Shown here: positions 1 to 11,316 of the stretch, piece by piece
Numbering within the stretch: the first letter of the stretch is position 1
Layout of the letters: each line of letters begins with the position of its first letter
Notes under the pieces: generated by a model
Told to the model about the DNA's origin: nothing
Database searches by the model: none
Seen by the model: the letters and a program-made list of their open reading frames with translations, nothing else
Program-made: the position numbers and the translations under genes
Source of the DNA: Hydractinia symbiolongicarpus
Taxonomy: Eukaryota; Cnidaria; Hydrozoa; Anthoathecata; Hydractiniidae
Direction: 5' to 3'
Length of the DNA stretch: 64,000 bases
NCBI RefSeq assembly: GCF_029227915.1
Contig: NC_079884.1
Span: forward strand, 22,072,001-22,136,000

Positions 1-238
1 TTTATTAAACTTGTGGTGTAGCGATTTTTGGAAAATGTTTTATGATATCTGTGACATGACTAAAATATTCATCAAGTTTAAGATATCTAAGGTTTGATCA
101 TAAAGTTAAATCCTACAAGTTTAAAAACAAAAAAAGAAATAGATGTAGGCGAAAGAAATAAAAAGGTTATGACTACGTTCATCGGTTTAGAATTAACAAT
201 AGAGACTAAATCCAAAATGCGATTCCGTGGCATTAATA

Positions 239-1165
239 TTTAGACTAGCCGGGTTAAGCCACAAGTAACTGTGTTACCTGGCGTGGAACGCCGGAAAGAG
301 AGATTTAAGAACTGTAAACTGTGCCACACATTCAAGTGAAGTGCTTTAGTGTAGAGTGTCATAAATTGAGTGAGGCATAGAACATTATTGTATTTCCGGT
401 GTAATATATTTTTTTTAAAATAACTTTTCACCACTTTAGCTGAAATAAAAACACAGTTTACAAGTCGTTGTTACCCTCCCTGTTATAGCAAAAACAGTTG
501 GCCAACCTTTTTTATTTTTTAGAGACATTCCTGCTAAGTTCAAAAATAAATATTACTCCGGGCTGAGGGATTAATACAGGCAAACAATGTTACATATCCA
601 TATAGGCATAACCCTTTTTTAAAAAAAAAACTTTCTCGTAACTTTGGATAAACAGAAACTCAGAAAACAGCCATCATTAACATTAGACTGAGCGCTTAGC
701 ACAGGTAAACTGTGTTGTCAATGCGTTTAGACGTAATGCCCTTTTCAAAAAAACGTTATTGCAAATTCGGTTTAATTAAGAACACTGGAAAAACAGCATG
801 TCATTACCCTGTCCAGCTGAAAAGTTTTTATGACACTAATAAAGGTGTCGCTACCTACTAACTGCATTTAGCATTTTTGTCATAGCTAGCCAAACTGTAT
901 TTGGCTACTTTTACTCTTTAACCAGAACTAGCTAAAGAGCTAGAGGTAGAAGAGCGCCACAACCCCAACATAATAATAAATAATAATATACCAAACTTAA
1001 AAATAATAAGAATAAGTAAGGCTAGCTACAGATAGCTAGCTTTAGCAGGATGCTGCCTTGAGATCTACGTTAGCTAGCTAAAATTTTGAAATTGGTTTGT
1101 TTCAGATTTACACATGGCTAGGAAACGTGATGATATTTTTATCTTAATACGTGAAAACATAGACA
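239..1165 (+). repeat. Dispersed repeat family A, copy 1
   Basis: Starts near TAGACTAGCCGGGTTAAGCC and runs to about GTGATGATATTTTTATCTTA. Two further copies lie at about 22.39-22.93 kb and 32.88-33.83 kb. Shared blocks include TAGCCAAACTGTATTTGGCT, a GCTAGCTA-rich stretch, and modules of about 110 bp carrying GCTTAGTACAGGTAAAC, GTAATACCCTTTTC and AAAACACAGAAAACAGC. No coding potential is visible, so it is probably a non-autonomous element. The boundaries are approximate, judged by eye against the other copies. Confidence 0.6.
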
Positions 1166-4100
1166 CAATGAAGAGAATATCTTAAACGTTGATAGAACTG
1201 AAATTTAGGCAGTTAAATAATTATACTAACCCAACCAAATGTTCCTCTTTCTTCAAAAAAATTTTTGATTTGCAGCTGAGTAAAGAAGCCAGAGTATAAA
1301 AAATATGGCGTCCTTCGAAAGAAACGACGACTCGTACCTTAACCTCTAGAGCTCGGTTAAGTTGAACAAAATCCGCCTCGTTAAAAACATAACTGGAAAC
1401 GAAAATTTGAAGGAATATCTAGCATAACTCATAAATAACAGTCTATAACAATATTTGTGATCAGATTCGTAACGGAGTCTTAATTCTTTTCCCAATTTAC
1501 AGCCGGAGCCGGAGTAGGGCTGGATCGCGGGGTCAGATCGGGCTTTAAAAGTCGTGACGTTCCGGAAAACGGTTAAAAAATCGGTCGAAGAAGAAGAAGG
1601 AGGAGGAAAAGAAAAAGACCGCCCGTTTTAATAAGATCTCGGATGTAATCCGAAATTTTAATAATACAATACAGCAACAACCATACACCTTTTGCATATA
1701 ATGAACGGCATGTGATCAGCAAATGGATTTAAAAACTTTACCAGTCCACGAGCCATATGAGGGTGTTATTATTAGCCCTCTTTCTGGAAGAGAAAAACCG
1801 TGATGATGACCACTTCTTGATGCGAAACATTCTGCACATATTTTTCGTGCCGTGTAGAGGTCTCCTCCATCGTATACTCAATGGTTGATGTAACATATAA
1901 TATAAAAGGAAGTAGAAATACAATGGTAACGTTTGCGCTGTCAAGGCCAACTGACGATCGAGGATGAAATTTTTTATTACCCGCCTTTTATACCTTGTCG
2001 CTGCGCATGCGCAGGAGACCTAGAAACCCGAAGTCGGATTGTAGTACAGAATCCGAAAAAAATTTGTTTCCATTCATCTGTGATAGCGGAAACACTGCAT
2101 ATTTTAACCATTACAACATTTTAATGTAGGTCAAAATCCAAGCAAAGCTAGTTTTTAGCAATCACATAAGAACACAGAAAAATCCTGTGACTGGCTTTCT
2201 TTCTCGCTAATAATCTTTCTAGCGTCATGGACATGGTGAAGCTGCGTGGTTGCAAACACACAATCAAATCAACACAGACAATGACTCCAAAAGTCGTAAT
2301 ACGAACACTACATGGATTAGAAACTTGTAATTATAAAACAGAATAAGATGTTGTTCCTCCCTCTTATGCGTTCATTTCGTTGTAAAATTAATTTTCATTG
2401 GTTTACGCATAAGCCTAACTTCATTTTGTTTCATGTTTCAACTAAAAGATTTTTTTAGATCCTAAATTTATACATCTCATTCATTTCTAAGTTCGACGGT
2501 TTTTTAACATTCATCTTCACAATCGTCTTCACAAACGTACATCCAAATGAATCTTTGTCACACCATGGAGGTTGCATTGTTCCATTAATGTTTTTGTAAG
2601 AAAACATGATTTCAGAGTGAATTTTCACTAAAATTAACTGTTGAAGCAAGTTAACGAAAAACAAAAAATAGTTCCCGAGCCGCAGTAGAGAAGTTAATCA
2701 AATAAACTAGTCAAGATATATGGAAGGTTTTCACCTTCGCCCTTTTCGGCCCGATTCTCCTGAACACTTTATGGCTGGAGGCAGAGCGAATTACGAAATT
2801 TGTCAAAAAAGCCATTATCCACTTAAAATTACTTTTATTCTGGAAAGGATTTTAACATTCTGCTTAAAGTATCTGAAAGCCAAATGTAAGTTTTTTAACA
2901 TATTCTGCGGTATTTACATAGTACGCATGAAAAAATGCCAAAAATTGACCGAAAACCAGATTTTCCCCGATTTTTGGGGAAATTTCAAATAAATAATGTC
3001 AAATTTTTTTAGAATGATTCCTCTTATTGAAATGAAGTTGTGTTGTGAGTTTTAAGTTCTAAGGATGATCCTAAATAAAGTTATTATTATAACCAGCCGG
3101 TTAATTTCAGACATCAACACTTTTGTTGTGGCCTTGCCAAAAGCTTAGAATTCGCCCAAGATGCGCAAGTCTGCTAAAATTTTATGTACCTAAGGAAAAT
3201 CAATTTTCCGCTGCATGTTTCGTGTAAGTAAAAACATTTATTTGTTACAAACTCTGAAAAGATTTTAATATTTGGTTAGTATTTAAAAACCGGGAAATCG
3301 GGTTAGTAACGTGTCAAAACTCTGTGCAATGATTCTCCTAAAAGAAATGAAAGTGTAAGTTTCAACATTCTAGTCATGAGTATGAAAGAAGTTAGTAAAA
3401 TGTACAAATTATAAGAATTTCCTAGAAACTTGAAAATAGTTTCGATTAGTATTTAACAGCTAAGTAAGAAAAATCATTAAATATCATAGCTATGCAAGTT
3501 TGGAAAAAAGAAGTTGTTAAAACCATCGACAGGGCGTGAAATTTTTCCAAATCAAATCGAGTTAACGCAAATATAGTGCTGTTTGAGTCGGCATTTTTTA
3601 AAAAGAAAGGATTTTTAGGGAAGTATGTTCAAAAGAAAATGTCTATGAATTTTTGTAGGGAAAGTTCTCCTAACCAAAAAATATTTTTACTCTCCAAAAT
3701 TTTACTTTCATTAGCGGTTGTGGAAAAGACCTGGACGGTTCGTGTTAACACTGTCAGCTAACTGACTTTTTAAATCATGGGGAATACTTTTTCTTACAAC
3801 CAATCCCTCAAGAACTAAGGTTTTTATCGCTCCCAATTTTTGACCGTATAATCACGTGTTTCGTGCACTGAGGGTTACGCATAGAAATATCCGTAATTTG
3901 GGATGGACGGTGGCGCAAAATAACATGTAAAAACAGAAAATAATTTCGTGGTAATAGTGCTGCGTAATATGGTATCTTTTACACATGGAATTAACTTTCT
4001 CGCTTGCAGTTTCCAACCATTTAACCTTAGCCATATTTTTTGACAGGAAGAGTATAAACCAGATAAAAAAAATTAAGAAGATTTTTTTTTTATAAATGCA

Positions 4101-4427
4101 TTTATGAACGATAAATAAATGGGTATGTACATGTTTTACAATATGATTATATATAATACTTTCTTTTATAAAGTTGTGTTAAAAATGTAATATAAATAGC
4201 GGTAGAATATAAAAGGTACACATATAATTCGTATAATTAATTATTGTACATTTCTTAAAAAAATTGATGACTTTTTCAAAAGAAAACTAATTTCGATACA
4301 GATGGACTTTAATCACAGGGATTTCGAGTCGTGTTTTTGAAAAGATAATTATATCAAGAAAGATATTAGAACTTGTTGTTTTAGGCGATAAAAAATCTTG
4401 ATAAATAATTCACAATACGATAAGATT
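1166..4427. other. Gene-free stretch
   Basis: Only short, low-complexity ORFs are present and none resembles a known family. The segment at 1500-1640 is purine-rich and contains GAAGAAGAAGGAGGAGG. No splice-supported exon was recognised on either strand. The part just left of 4428 should hold the 3' UTR of the mos-like gene. Confidence 0.5.
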
Positions 4428-5297
4428 TTACGACAAATGCTTTAAAATTTCATCAGCTGTTGGCCGGTTTTTGTTTTCTTTATCCCAGCAGCGCTTCATT
4501 AGCTCAATATAATCCATTTCAATTTGATCACTCGCAGTTGGCACTTTAGGTCTTAAGTTATAAGCGACAACTTTGAAAATGATTACTTGATAATGTTCGT
4601 TTCCAAACGGTCTTTCACGTACTAGCATTTGCCATAAACAAATGCCGAAAGAATAGATGTCCGCTTTAGTTGAAATTGATTCACCTCTTAAAAGTTCAGG
4701 TGCCCGATATGCGTATGTACCAGTTAAACTTGATTTAGTCGGCGTCGAAGGTACCCTTGTATCTCCTACCACTTGGCAACAACCAAAATCAGCGACTTTG
4801 CATTCACCTGTGGCTGTTATTAAAATGTTGGCCGGCTTCAAGTCTAAATGCACGATATTGTTACGATGAGCATACGCAAGTCCTGCAATAATATCTCGAG
4901 CAAATCGTTTACATCGATATATATCGATTACTTCGTTTGAATCATCAATTATATTTTGTAATGTTTTGCGACTGACAAACTCCATCAAAACACAATGCGT
5001 GTCTTCGAACGCAAATGTGAAGTACGTTCTTACAATGTTTGGATGAGATAGATGTAGAACTGTTTTTTCCGATTCGAAACTTTCTCGCGATGCTCGATCG
5101 TTTGTCCTGTTCTTATGGAACTTTTTTAATGCGTATTTGTTTCCTCGCATGAAACATTCACAGACTGAACCAAAACCTCCACTGCCAAGCTCGCTACCAA
5201 CAACAAGTTCGTTTAAATTAATAACATTGTCTGAAATTGTTGTCGAATTCGCATCGTTGATAAATACATCGTCTTCGTATGATTGAAGTGATATCAT
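4428..5297 (-). CDS. mos: Mos-type serine/threonine kinase (oocyte maturation kinase)
   Basis: A complete single-exon kinase of 289 residues. Seen: glycine loop GSGGFGSV (38-45), ATP lysine K58 in YALKK, catalytic loop HLDLKPAN (150-157), DFG (170-172), APE (199-201) and a C-terminal RCWxxxxxxRPTADEIL motif. Family knowledge: the short N-terminus, NRxSRESFxxE after the lysine, HLDLKPANILI, the DFGC segment, GTYAYRAPELL, KADIYSFGICLWQM and VVAYNLRP are hallmarks of Mos, a MAP kinase kinase kinase acting in oocytes upstream of MEK/ERK and meiotic arrest. Inference: it has this role here; cnidarians can carry more than one Mos, so the exact paralogue is uncertain. The start at 5297 gives the usual short pre-kinase segment. 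Lack of introns is common for Mos. Germline expression is expected but no promoter motif was identified. Confidence 0.88.
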   Translation of the reverse strand: MISLQSYEDDVFINDANSTTISDNVINLNELVVGSELGSGGFGSVCECFMRGNKYALKKFHKNRTNDRASRESFESEKTVLHLSHPNIVRTYFTFAFEDTHCVLMEFVSRKTLQNIIDDSNEVIDIYRCKRFARDIIAGLAYAHRNNIVHLDLKPANILITATGECKVADFGCCQVVGDTRVPSTPTKSSLTGTYAYRAPELLRGESISTKADIYSFGICLWQMLVRERPFGNEHYQVIIFKVVAYNLRPKVPTASDQIEMDYIELMKRCWDKENKNRPTADEILKHLS

Positions 5298-8200
5298 ACT
5301 AGTAATTTTTATTTGTTTACGTTTAATAAATACAACGAACCTCGTACTGAGAACTTCTACCTCGCTTTCCAGAACAAGTACAGCGGCTAACTTCGAGAAA
5401 CCTCACTTTCAACATGAGACCAGAATCTGATAGCCAGCGGTTCTTGAAAGCGTCCATTTAAATTTACAATGATACTCTAGGGACAAAACTCATGTTTAAA
5501 CACGTTAAATACGATCATTAAAGACTAATTTTAAACAATTGATAATTAATTCATAACAATGGTAACTTCGCTGAGTGATTGTGAAGTCAAATTCAGACGG
5601 GGGTCAGAAGGTTTTGTTACAAAAATAATTACTATTATCATTGCGAATATTTAGAGGACGTGAACAAACGAACATGGAAATAGATCTGAAACTGATGCTT
5701 TTTTTTCTTAGCAGTCCTATAACTTGCTCTAATCTAAAAGCTTTCACTTTTTATACTATTGTACGAAGAAAGAATAAAAAAACAATAAGGATTGAATATA
5801 TGGAGAGAAAACATTAATTAGCATAAGAAAAGGAGGACAAAGAAACTCAGAAGAAATGTAGACGTTGAGTTATTCTTTAATTTAAATATCTTCGCGAGCT
5901 TGGAACCTCAAACTAACTGCCTCGAATAACTAAAAGCTTCCCCTTAGAAATAAAAAGCCTATTGAATAAGCGGTATTCACTCAAAACCTTAACTCGAGCA
6001 CGTGTTAAACATATATAAAAAGTGAAACAAAAAAATTAAAAGCCAAATAAAATCCTACTAAAGATGTTCAGTTTAAATTTTTTCATTACGTTATATATTT
6101 TGAACTTTCTGATTTCGTATCATTAAAACGTGAAAACAAGTCCCCGTCTCTGTTTTCGCGCCTATATTAGCTAGGTTGTACTTGTACAAGTTGTCACATG
6201 TTGCGACGAAGCGTGTTCCCTCTGCTTGCTTAGCAACCGTGTAAAATCTTTTTGATGTGATGAAGTTGAACAAATGACACTTAAGTCCCAGTGGAGTTGA
6301 TAACAGGGCTTGAAGCGCATGTTACGCGCGTGTCGTTCATAGAAAAACAATTAAAACCAATATCTCTTAAATGTATACGGTAAGAGAGCGTAAGTTTCCG
6401 ATTTAAATGGGCGGGAGTTTGTGCTTTTATTGAAATTTTAAAAGTGGCCTAATTGCTTTGGAAATATGAGCGTATCTTTTAGCAACGAAAAAAAACTCAG
6501 AGATTAATAAATTTTTTACCTGCGTCATAGGAGAACTGTCGAGGGGTCGAATGCTAAAAGCTCCTTCATGTTTTAATGAAAAAAAAACTCTCTAGAGGGA
6601 AATAGAGGTACCGGTCGAAGTACGCATTTGCATGTATAAAAATATGATGGAACAACACATCTAATTTTGACGTTCACCCTCACAAGTGATTACATAGGCT
6701 GTTTCTATATTAGAGGTGTGCAATTTTAACTTGACAAAGGTCACTTGTGTGGAGTTAAGACTGAAGATCTTTGGTTACTTGGTTAAATCCAAACTCTTGG
6801 GCCGACGTGGATTATATTTCGTTGTGCGGCAGGACTATAGAATGCCACTACAAAATAACAAATGCCGTCCCTTTGGCCTTAGTGTGCACAAAAGGAGCAG
6901 CTTTCCACTAGCTGAAAAGTTTGGACCTTTTCATCCTTTTGGTCATGTGTAAAAAATGACAAAGGAAATTTTATTACCTTTGTCCACAATTGTAGTCCCT
7001 CTAGACTTAAGCTCTATATCGGGAATATTGACCGCTCTCTTAATATTGTTCCCCCTCACAGGTTACTAGACTACCTATAAATTAAAAAAAATGGAAATTT
7101 TGTTATGCAGGGAATGAATGTTTTAAGTTGTATTAATTTGTTGAGCAGCACAGCTTAAAGCAATATCGTAGTATGTATTTATTTATTTGATAGTAATCCA
7201 GTTTTTCTCAAACTCTGATTTGTTTTAAGAAACCCTTTTTAAAGAACATATGGAATTTAAATTTTCCGTAAAAATGAATGAGCTTTTTACACTAATGCCT
7301 TCGCTGAAACGTCTAGTTACCCTATTCGGTCCGAAGGGGTGGATTCCGCTCCCTCCCCCACCCCTTGCCGACTTTTTAGTAATTCTTTTTTAATGCTGCA
7401 TGGTTATAACATTTACTGACTTTTAAGTTTACTTAATAGACACTTGCATGTTACTACTCCTAGAACAAACACCGGAAAATATGGTAACTTTTATGTGGGT
7501 GTCAAAACTTTAAGAAGAATTTGAAAATTCCCTGTAGAACCAAAAGCATAGACAGTGGACTATTTTAGGCTTCCGTTGACGTCACAGAAAAAGTGCTGAT
7601 ATAAGCAAAAACTTATTGTTGCTATTTTTTTTCATGACGTACTCTAAGTGTACTAAGCTTGACTCAATTTGGACCCCCCCCCCCCCCCCTATCAAAAGTT
7701 ATTGAGGGTAGAGGGGACAAAATTCCCCCTGGTCATAATATGTCGGGGTTTTCCTGGTGCTCTACTCGACTATCAATTGGTATTTTTTTTCTTTTTTGTT
7801 TTTGTTTTTGTTTTTGTTTTTATTATGTAAAAAAACAATAACAAAGTCTTTTTAATGTCTTTTTTGGCATATTTTTCTCATTATATTATTCTGATCATTA
7901 TTACTCACTTATTCTTTACGTTTTTATATATTCTACCAATTTAAAATGACTTCAAGAAAGTAATAAAATGCGACCTAAGAAATAACATCTTCACAAAAGT
8001 CTTCGACCTGTACGCATGGCAACCTGCTATAGCATCAAACACGTTGGTTTTACTTGTTTTTTCTTTCAAACTCAAGCATGCATATAATGACAAAATTACA
8101 TACTGGTGTCAAAAAACATGTTTATCTTAGGTCCCTAGGGTAGTAATTGTACCCGACAATGTTGTACGACACGTGTCAGAATCTCCAACATTACCATGAC

Positions 8201-11091
8201 AACTAAATTAAATTAAATTTTAATTTAGTAAATAAAGAAGTAATTGTTCTTGAAGTTGCTATATGTGACAAAATTTGTAGATTCCAATTACTACTCAAGA
8301 AAGAAGAGCATGCAGTGTATATAGTAGTTATCGAACTGCGCTAAGAAAAATGTTGGAAGTACATAAGTTTTTTATGTTTGTTAAGAGAAAAAATATCAGC
8401 TTTTTGCATTGTAGAATTGAAGAATAAGTAAGAACTGCACTCATTTTTCAGTAGAAAATAAAAATATAGAATATATATGTTAATTATGATAACGAACCAA
8501 TATTAACTCCAACTATTATGAAATCGAGAGAGTTTTGTGCTTATTCACTGAGAACATAACTAAAACATTGTTTCCTTTTCGGTAAAGTTGTATGTAGACT
8601 TAAAAACAAAATGGAGACATTAAATGTGTACCCTAAAGTTAGGGTATGGACAACTAAATTTCGTGGTAAATTTTCAAGAAAAGCCAAATCCAAATATTTG
8701 CGAGAATTAAATTTCGCAAAAAAAACAAAATCTTCGTGACATTTTTTCTCTCCTAGAAATATCATTTTTTAAGGACTTTTAATTAGGAGACATAAAATTA
8801 AGAAAAGTCGAAATTAACATATCTATAATTGCAAACACTAAATAATTCAATATAAGAATTTTTACACATTAATTACAAAGTTGTTTGCTAAATACACCTT
8901 TCCGAATTTATTTTCTTCGATGTGCAGCAGCCCTTTCTCAACTTTTTTAAAGAAAATGAATGTAATTTTCAAAATCCTCACATGAAAATTGATAAATCAT
9001 GAAATTTTCATACTCATACATCAAACAAACAACTTGCTAAAACAGTTTTTTTAATTTTGTACTAATTCACCTTTGCTCGAATATGAGGCTTATTAGTACA
9101 AGTCGAAAATTAAGAAGGCTTTGATCGTAACAATGATGCCACCAAAACAGCACTTTCCCATGTCGGATTAAGTTGAAAATTTATACACACACCAATTTAC
9201 TGATGCTGAAAATGATGTTAAGGTCCAAACATCAAAATTCCAAAATTTTAAAAAACATGTAATTCGGAAAACGTGTGTTATATGGGTCTACTTGTATTCA
9301 AGATATAGTACTTCAAATACCCTTCAGCGAGAATAGCTCCTTAGTTTTGCGTAACGATTTTGCTTGCAGTTTCTGGAATTTCTTAATAAGTTTCGTAGGG
9401 ACCAGTCAGCTCTATCACTTATGATTATAAAATACAAAATATAATATTAATAATAAAAATCATTTTTTAAGAGAGAAAATAATGTTGCGAAAATTTATTT
9501 CGCCTAAGGTTCTTTGTGGTGAGTCATTTCTGTTTTACAATTTAGTTCACGAAAATTTGTATCTTTACAAAGGAAAATGGTTTTATAGTCGCTATATTTA
9601 GCTGGATGGATTTTTTTGCTTTCATTTTTAGCTATTTCTAACATTGTATAGAAGCAAGAGATGATAGAGCAAAAGAATGAGAGGTATTTTCCTCTCCATT
9701 TCTTCTCATGGAAATGTTGTCACGGAAATGCTTTCAACTATTATCAAGTGTAGAGCAAAAATATTCTAATATCCGAAACATTCTTTTAAGCTTTGGCAAG
9801 TTAATGCTTTCTAAAGCCAACATAATTCTTCTACAACACTCTTTTTGGTGCTCATGCTAGCTATTGACAGCCTGGTGGTCCTGGTTATTGGAGTGCTTTC
9901 TCCAGACAGAGAAACAGGATCGTAAAGCGTAAATTTGCTATATTGCCAGGAAATACGGGTTGGGTAGTTTGAGTTGGGGAGCGAGGGTTGTGTTGTCTGG
10001 ATTTCTTTAACTTATTAGTACTAAGTAATATGATTCAAGTTTTTTGGTATATAGCTAGCTAGGGCAACTATGATGGAACGAGGTTTACCTAGGTCAAAAT
10101 TAAAAACCTGATAAGGAGATTACACTACAGCTTCTTGACTTAGCCACATATATTTGAAAACACCTACAAAATTTCATTGCTCACCATGTTACCCCATAGG
10201 GCCGTATTTTGTTGGTTTGTGCAATAAGGTTGCACACAATCTCTTTTCAACCAAGGTTAAAAAAATATGAAAGGGTTCTTTATAAAAGTCAAAAAGACTT
10301 TCACGAGGCCAAAAAATTGAATATTGTTAAATCCATAAATTTAAAAACTTTCACAAGGAGTATTTCACAATATTTAAATCAATAAATATTTGAGAAAAAT
10401 TTTTGCGATCTATAAGTTTTTAAATTTCTCACTGAGAAAAAGTTTCCGTTTGAAACAAATGTGGACAGCTAATGGACATTCTCTTTTTGTTACCCTATGG
10501 TTATAAATAAGCTATGAAACAACTTCTCTTTTGTTTTATTACAAAAAAGTGGCCTATATTGTTAACGATTTGAAAGATTAGTGAATAAACTTTTCAAATC
10601 GAAATAATAAACATTCGCAAATCAAGACAAAGTATATAGTTTACACTATTCTTAAAAAGCTGGTTAGGGATAATTCCATTAGAAGTGAGAGCATTAAATG
10701 GTTTACCGCTGTGGTACAACATCAAGACTTTTATTACTATTATTATTATTACGAGACGGTAAACATATCAAAAATTTATAAAATAATTCAAAACCAGTTA
10801 GTCCCAGTAGCCATTTTAGTGTAAGCGATATGAGTGCTTTACGTTCAAGTTAAAAGTCCTATAACTTCAGTAAAACTTAAAATAAAGGCTAAAATTGAAA
10901 CTAAAATCAAAGAATAAAAACAAACACGTAATTCCAGAATAACAAAGAAACGTTGTGGTATCAACACGCTGTAACCCAAAAGTTTTTAACACAGAATTTT
11001 AATTTCAGTTCAATTTCAAATTTTGAGAAAGGTGATTACAAAATTAATGACATAAACCACTAGGATAAAAAGTCTTGCAGCATATTGTTGG
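5298..11091. other. Gene-free stretch with simple repeats
   Basis: No convincing coding exon was seen. It contains a run of 16 C at 7674-7689, a TTTTTG run at about 7793-7822, and repeat family B at 8.93-9.30 kb. The rest is AT-rich with scattered short ORFs that lack codon structure or family resemblance. The region just right of 5297 is the presumed mos promoter, but no clear TATA box or other element was singled out. Confidence 0.45.
8930..9300 (+). repeat. Dispersed repeat family B, copy 1
   Basis: Resembles 31365-31665. Shared strings include AATCCTCAC, CAAACAAACAACCT or CAAACAAACAACTT, GAGGCTTATTAGTACAAGTC, AAAATTAAGAA, and AAAAAACATGTAATTCGG near the right end. The two copies keep the same order and orientation with scattered substitutions and small gaps. 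No ORF is conserved, so this is probably a non-coding mobile element; its ends are approximate. Confidence 0.6.
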
Positions 11092-11316
11092 CTAATTGTC
11101 CTGACACGAATTACTCATATGGAAATCAAGATTGTCCTTCAATCTGGTAAATGATGAATATTGCCGTGGTAGTATGAGAATCTTAAAACGCGTCTTAGAC
11201 AATGGACGGAGATGTTCAGATGGTTCATCAACAAATTCAATTTTTATTCTAGTATTTGGAATAGAAAAAATCGAACCAGTCATAAATCGTACTTGTGCGA
11301 AGCTTGCCCATGCCAT
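11092..11316 (-). pseudogene. Relic of a HECT-type E3 ubiquitin ligase C-lobe (G2E3-like)
   Basis: A 74-residue reading frame resembles the end of HECT domains of the G2E3-like type often spread in cnidarian and fish genomes: a segment like FxTGSxxIPNTxIxIEFVDEPSEHL, followed by the region that normally reads HTCFNxLxLPxxYSSFxxLxDNL. Here that motif reads KTRFKILILPRQYSSF, so the catalytic cysteine that accepts ubiquitin is an arginine and the preceding histidine is a lysine. The frame ends shortly after MSNSCQDN and no upstream HECT lobe was found. This is a decayed fragment that cannot act as a HECT ligase. The family call rests on motif recall, not on a search. Confidence 0.6.

Noticed and set aside
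7659-7841. Open frame across a C homopolymer and TTTTTG repeats
   Set aside because: Openness is due to simple repeats; composition is not coding.
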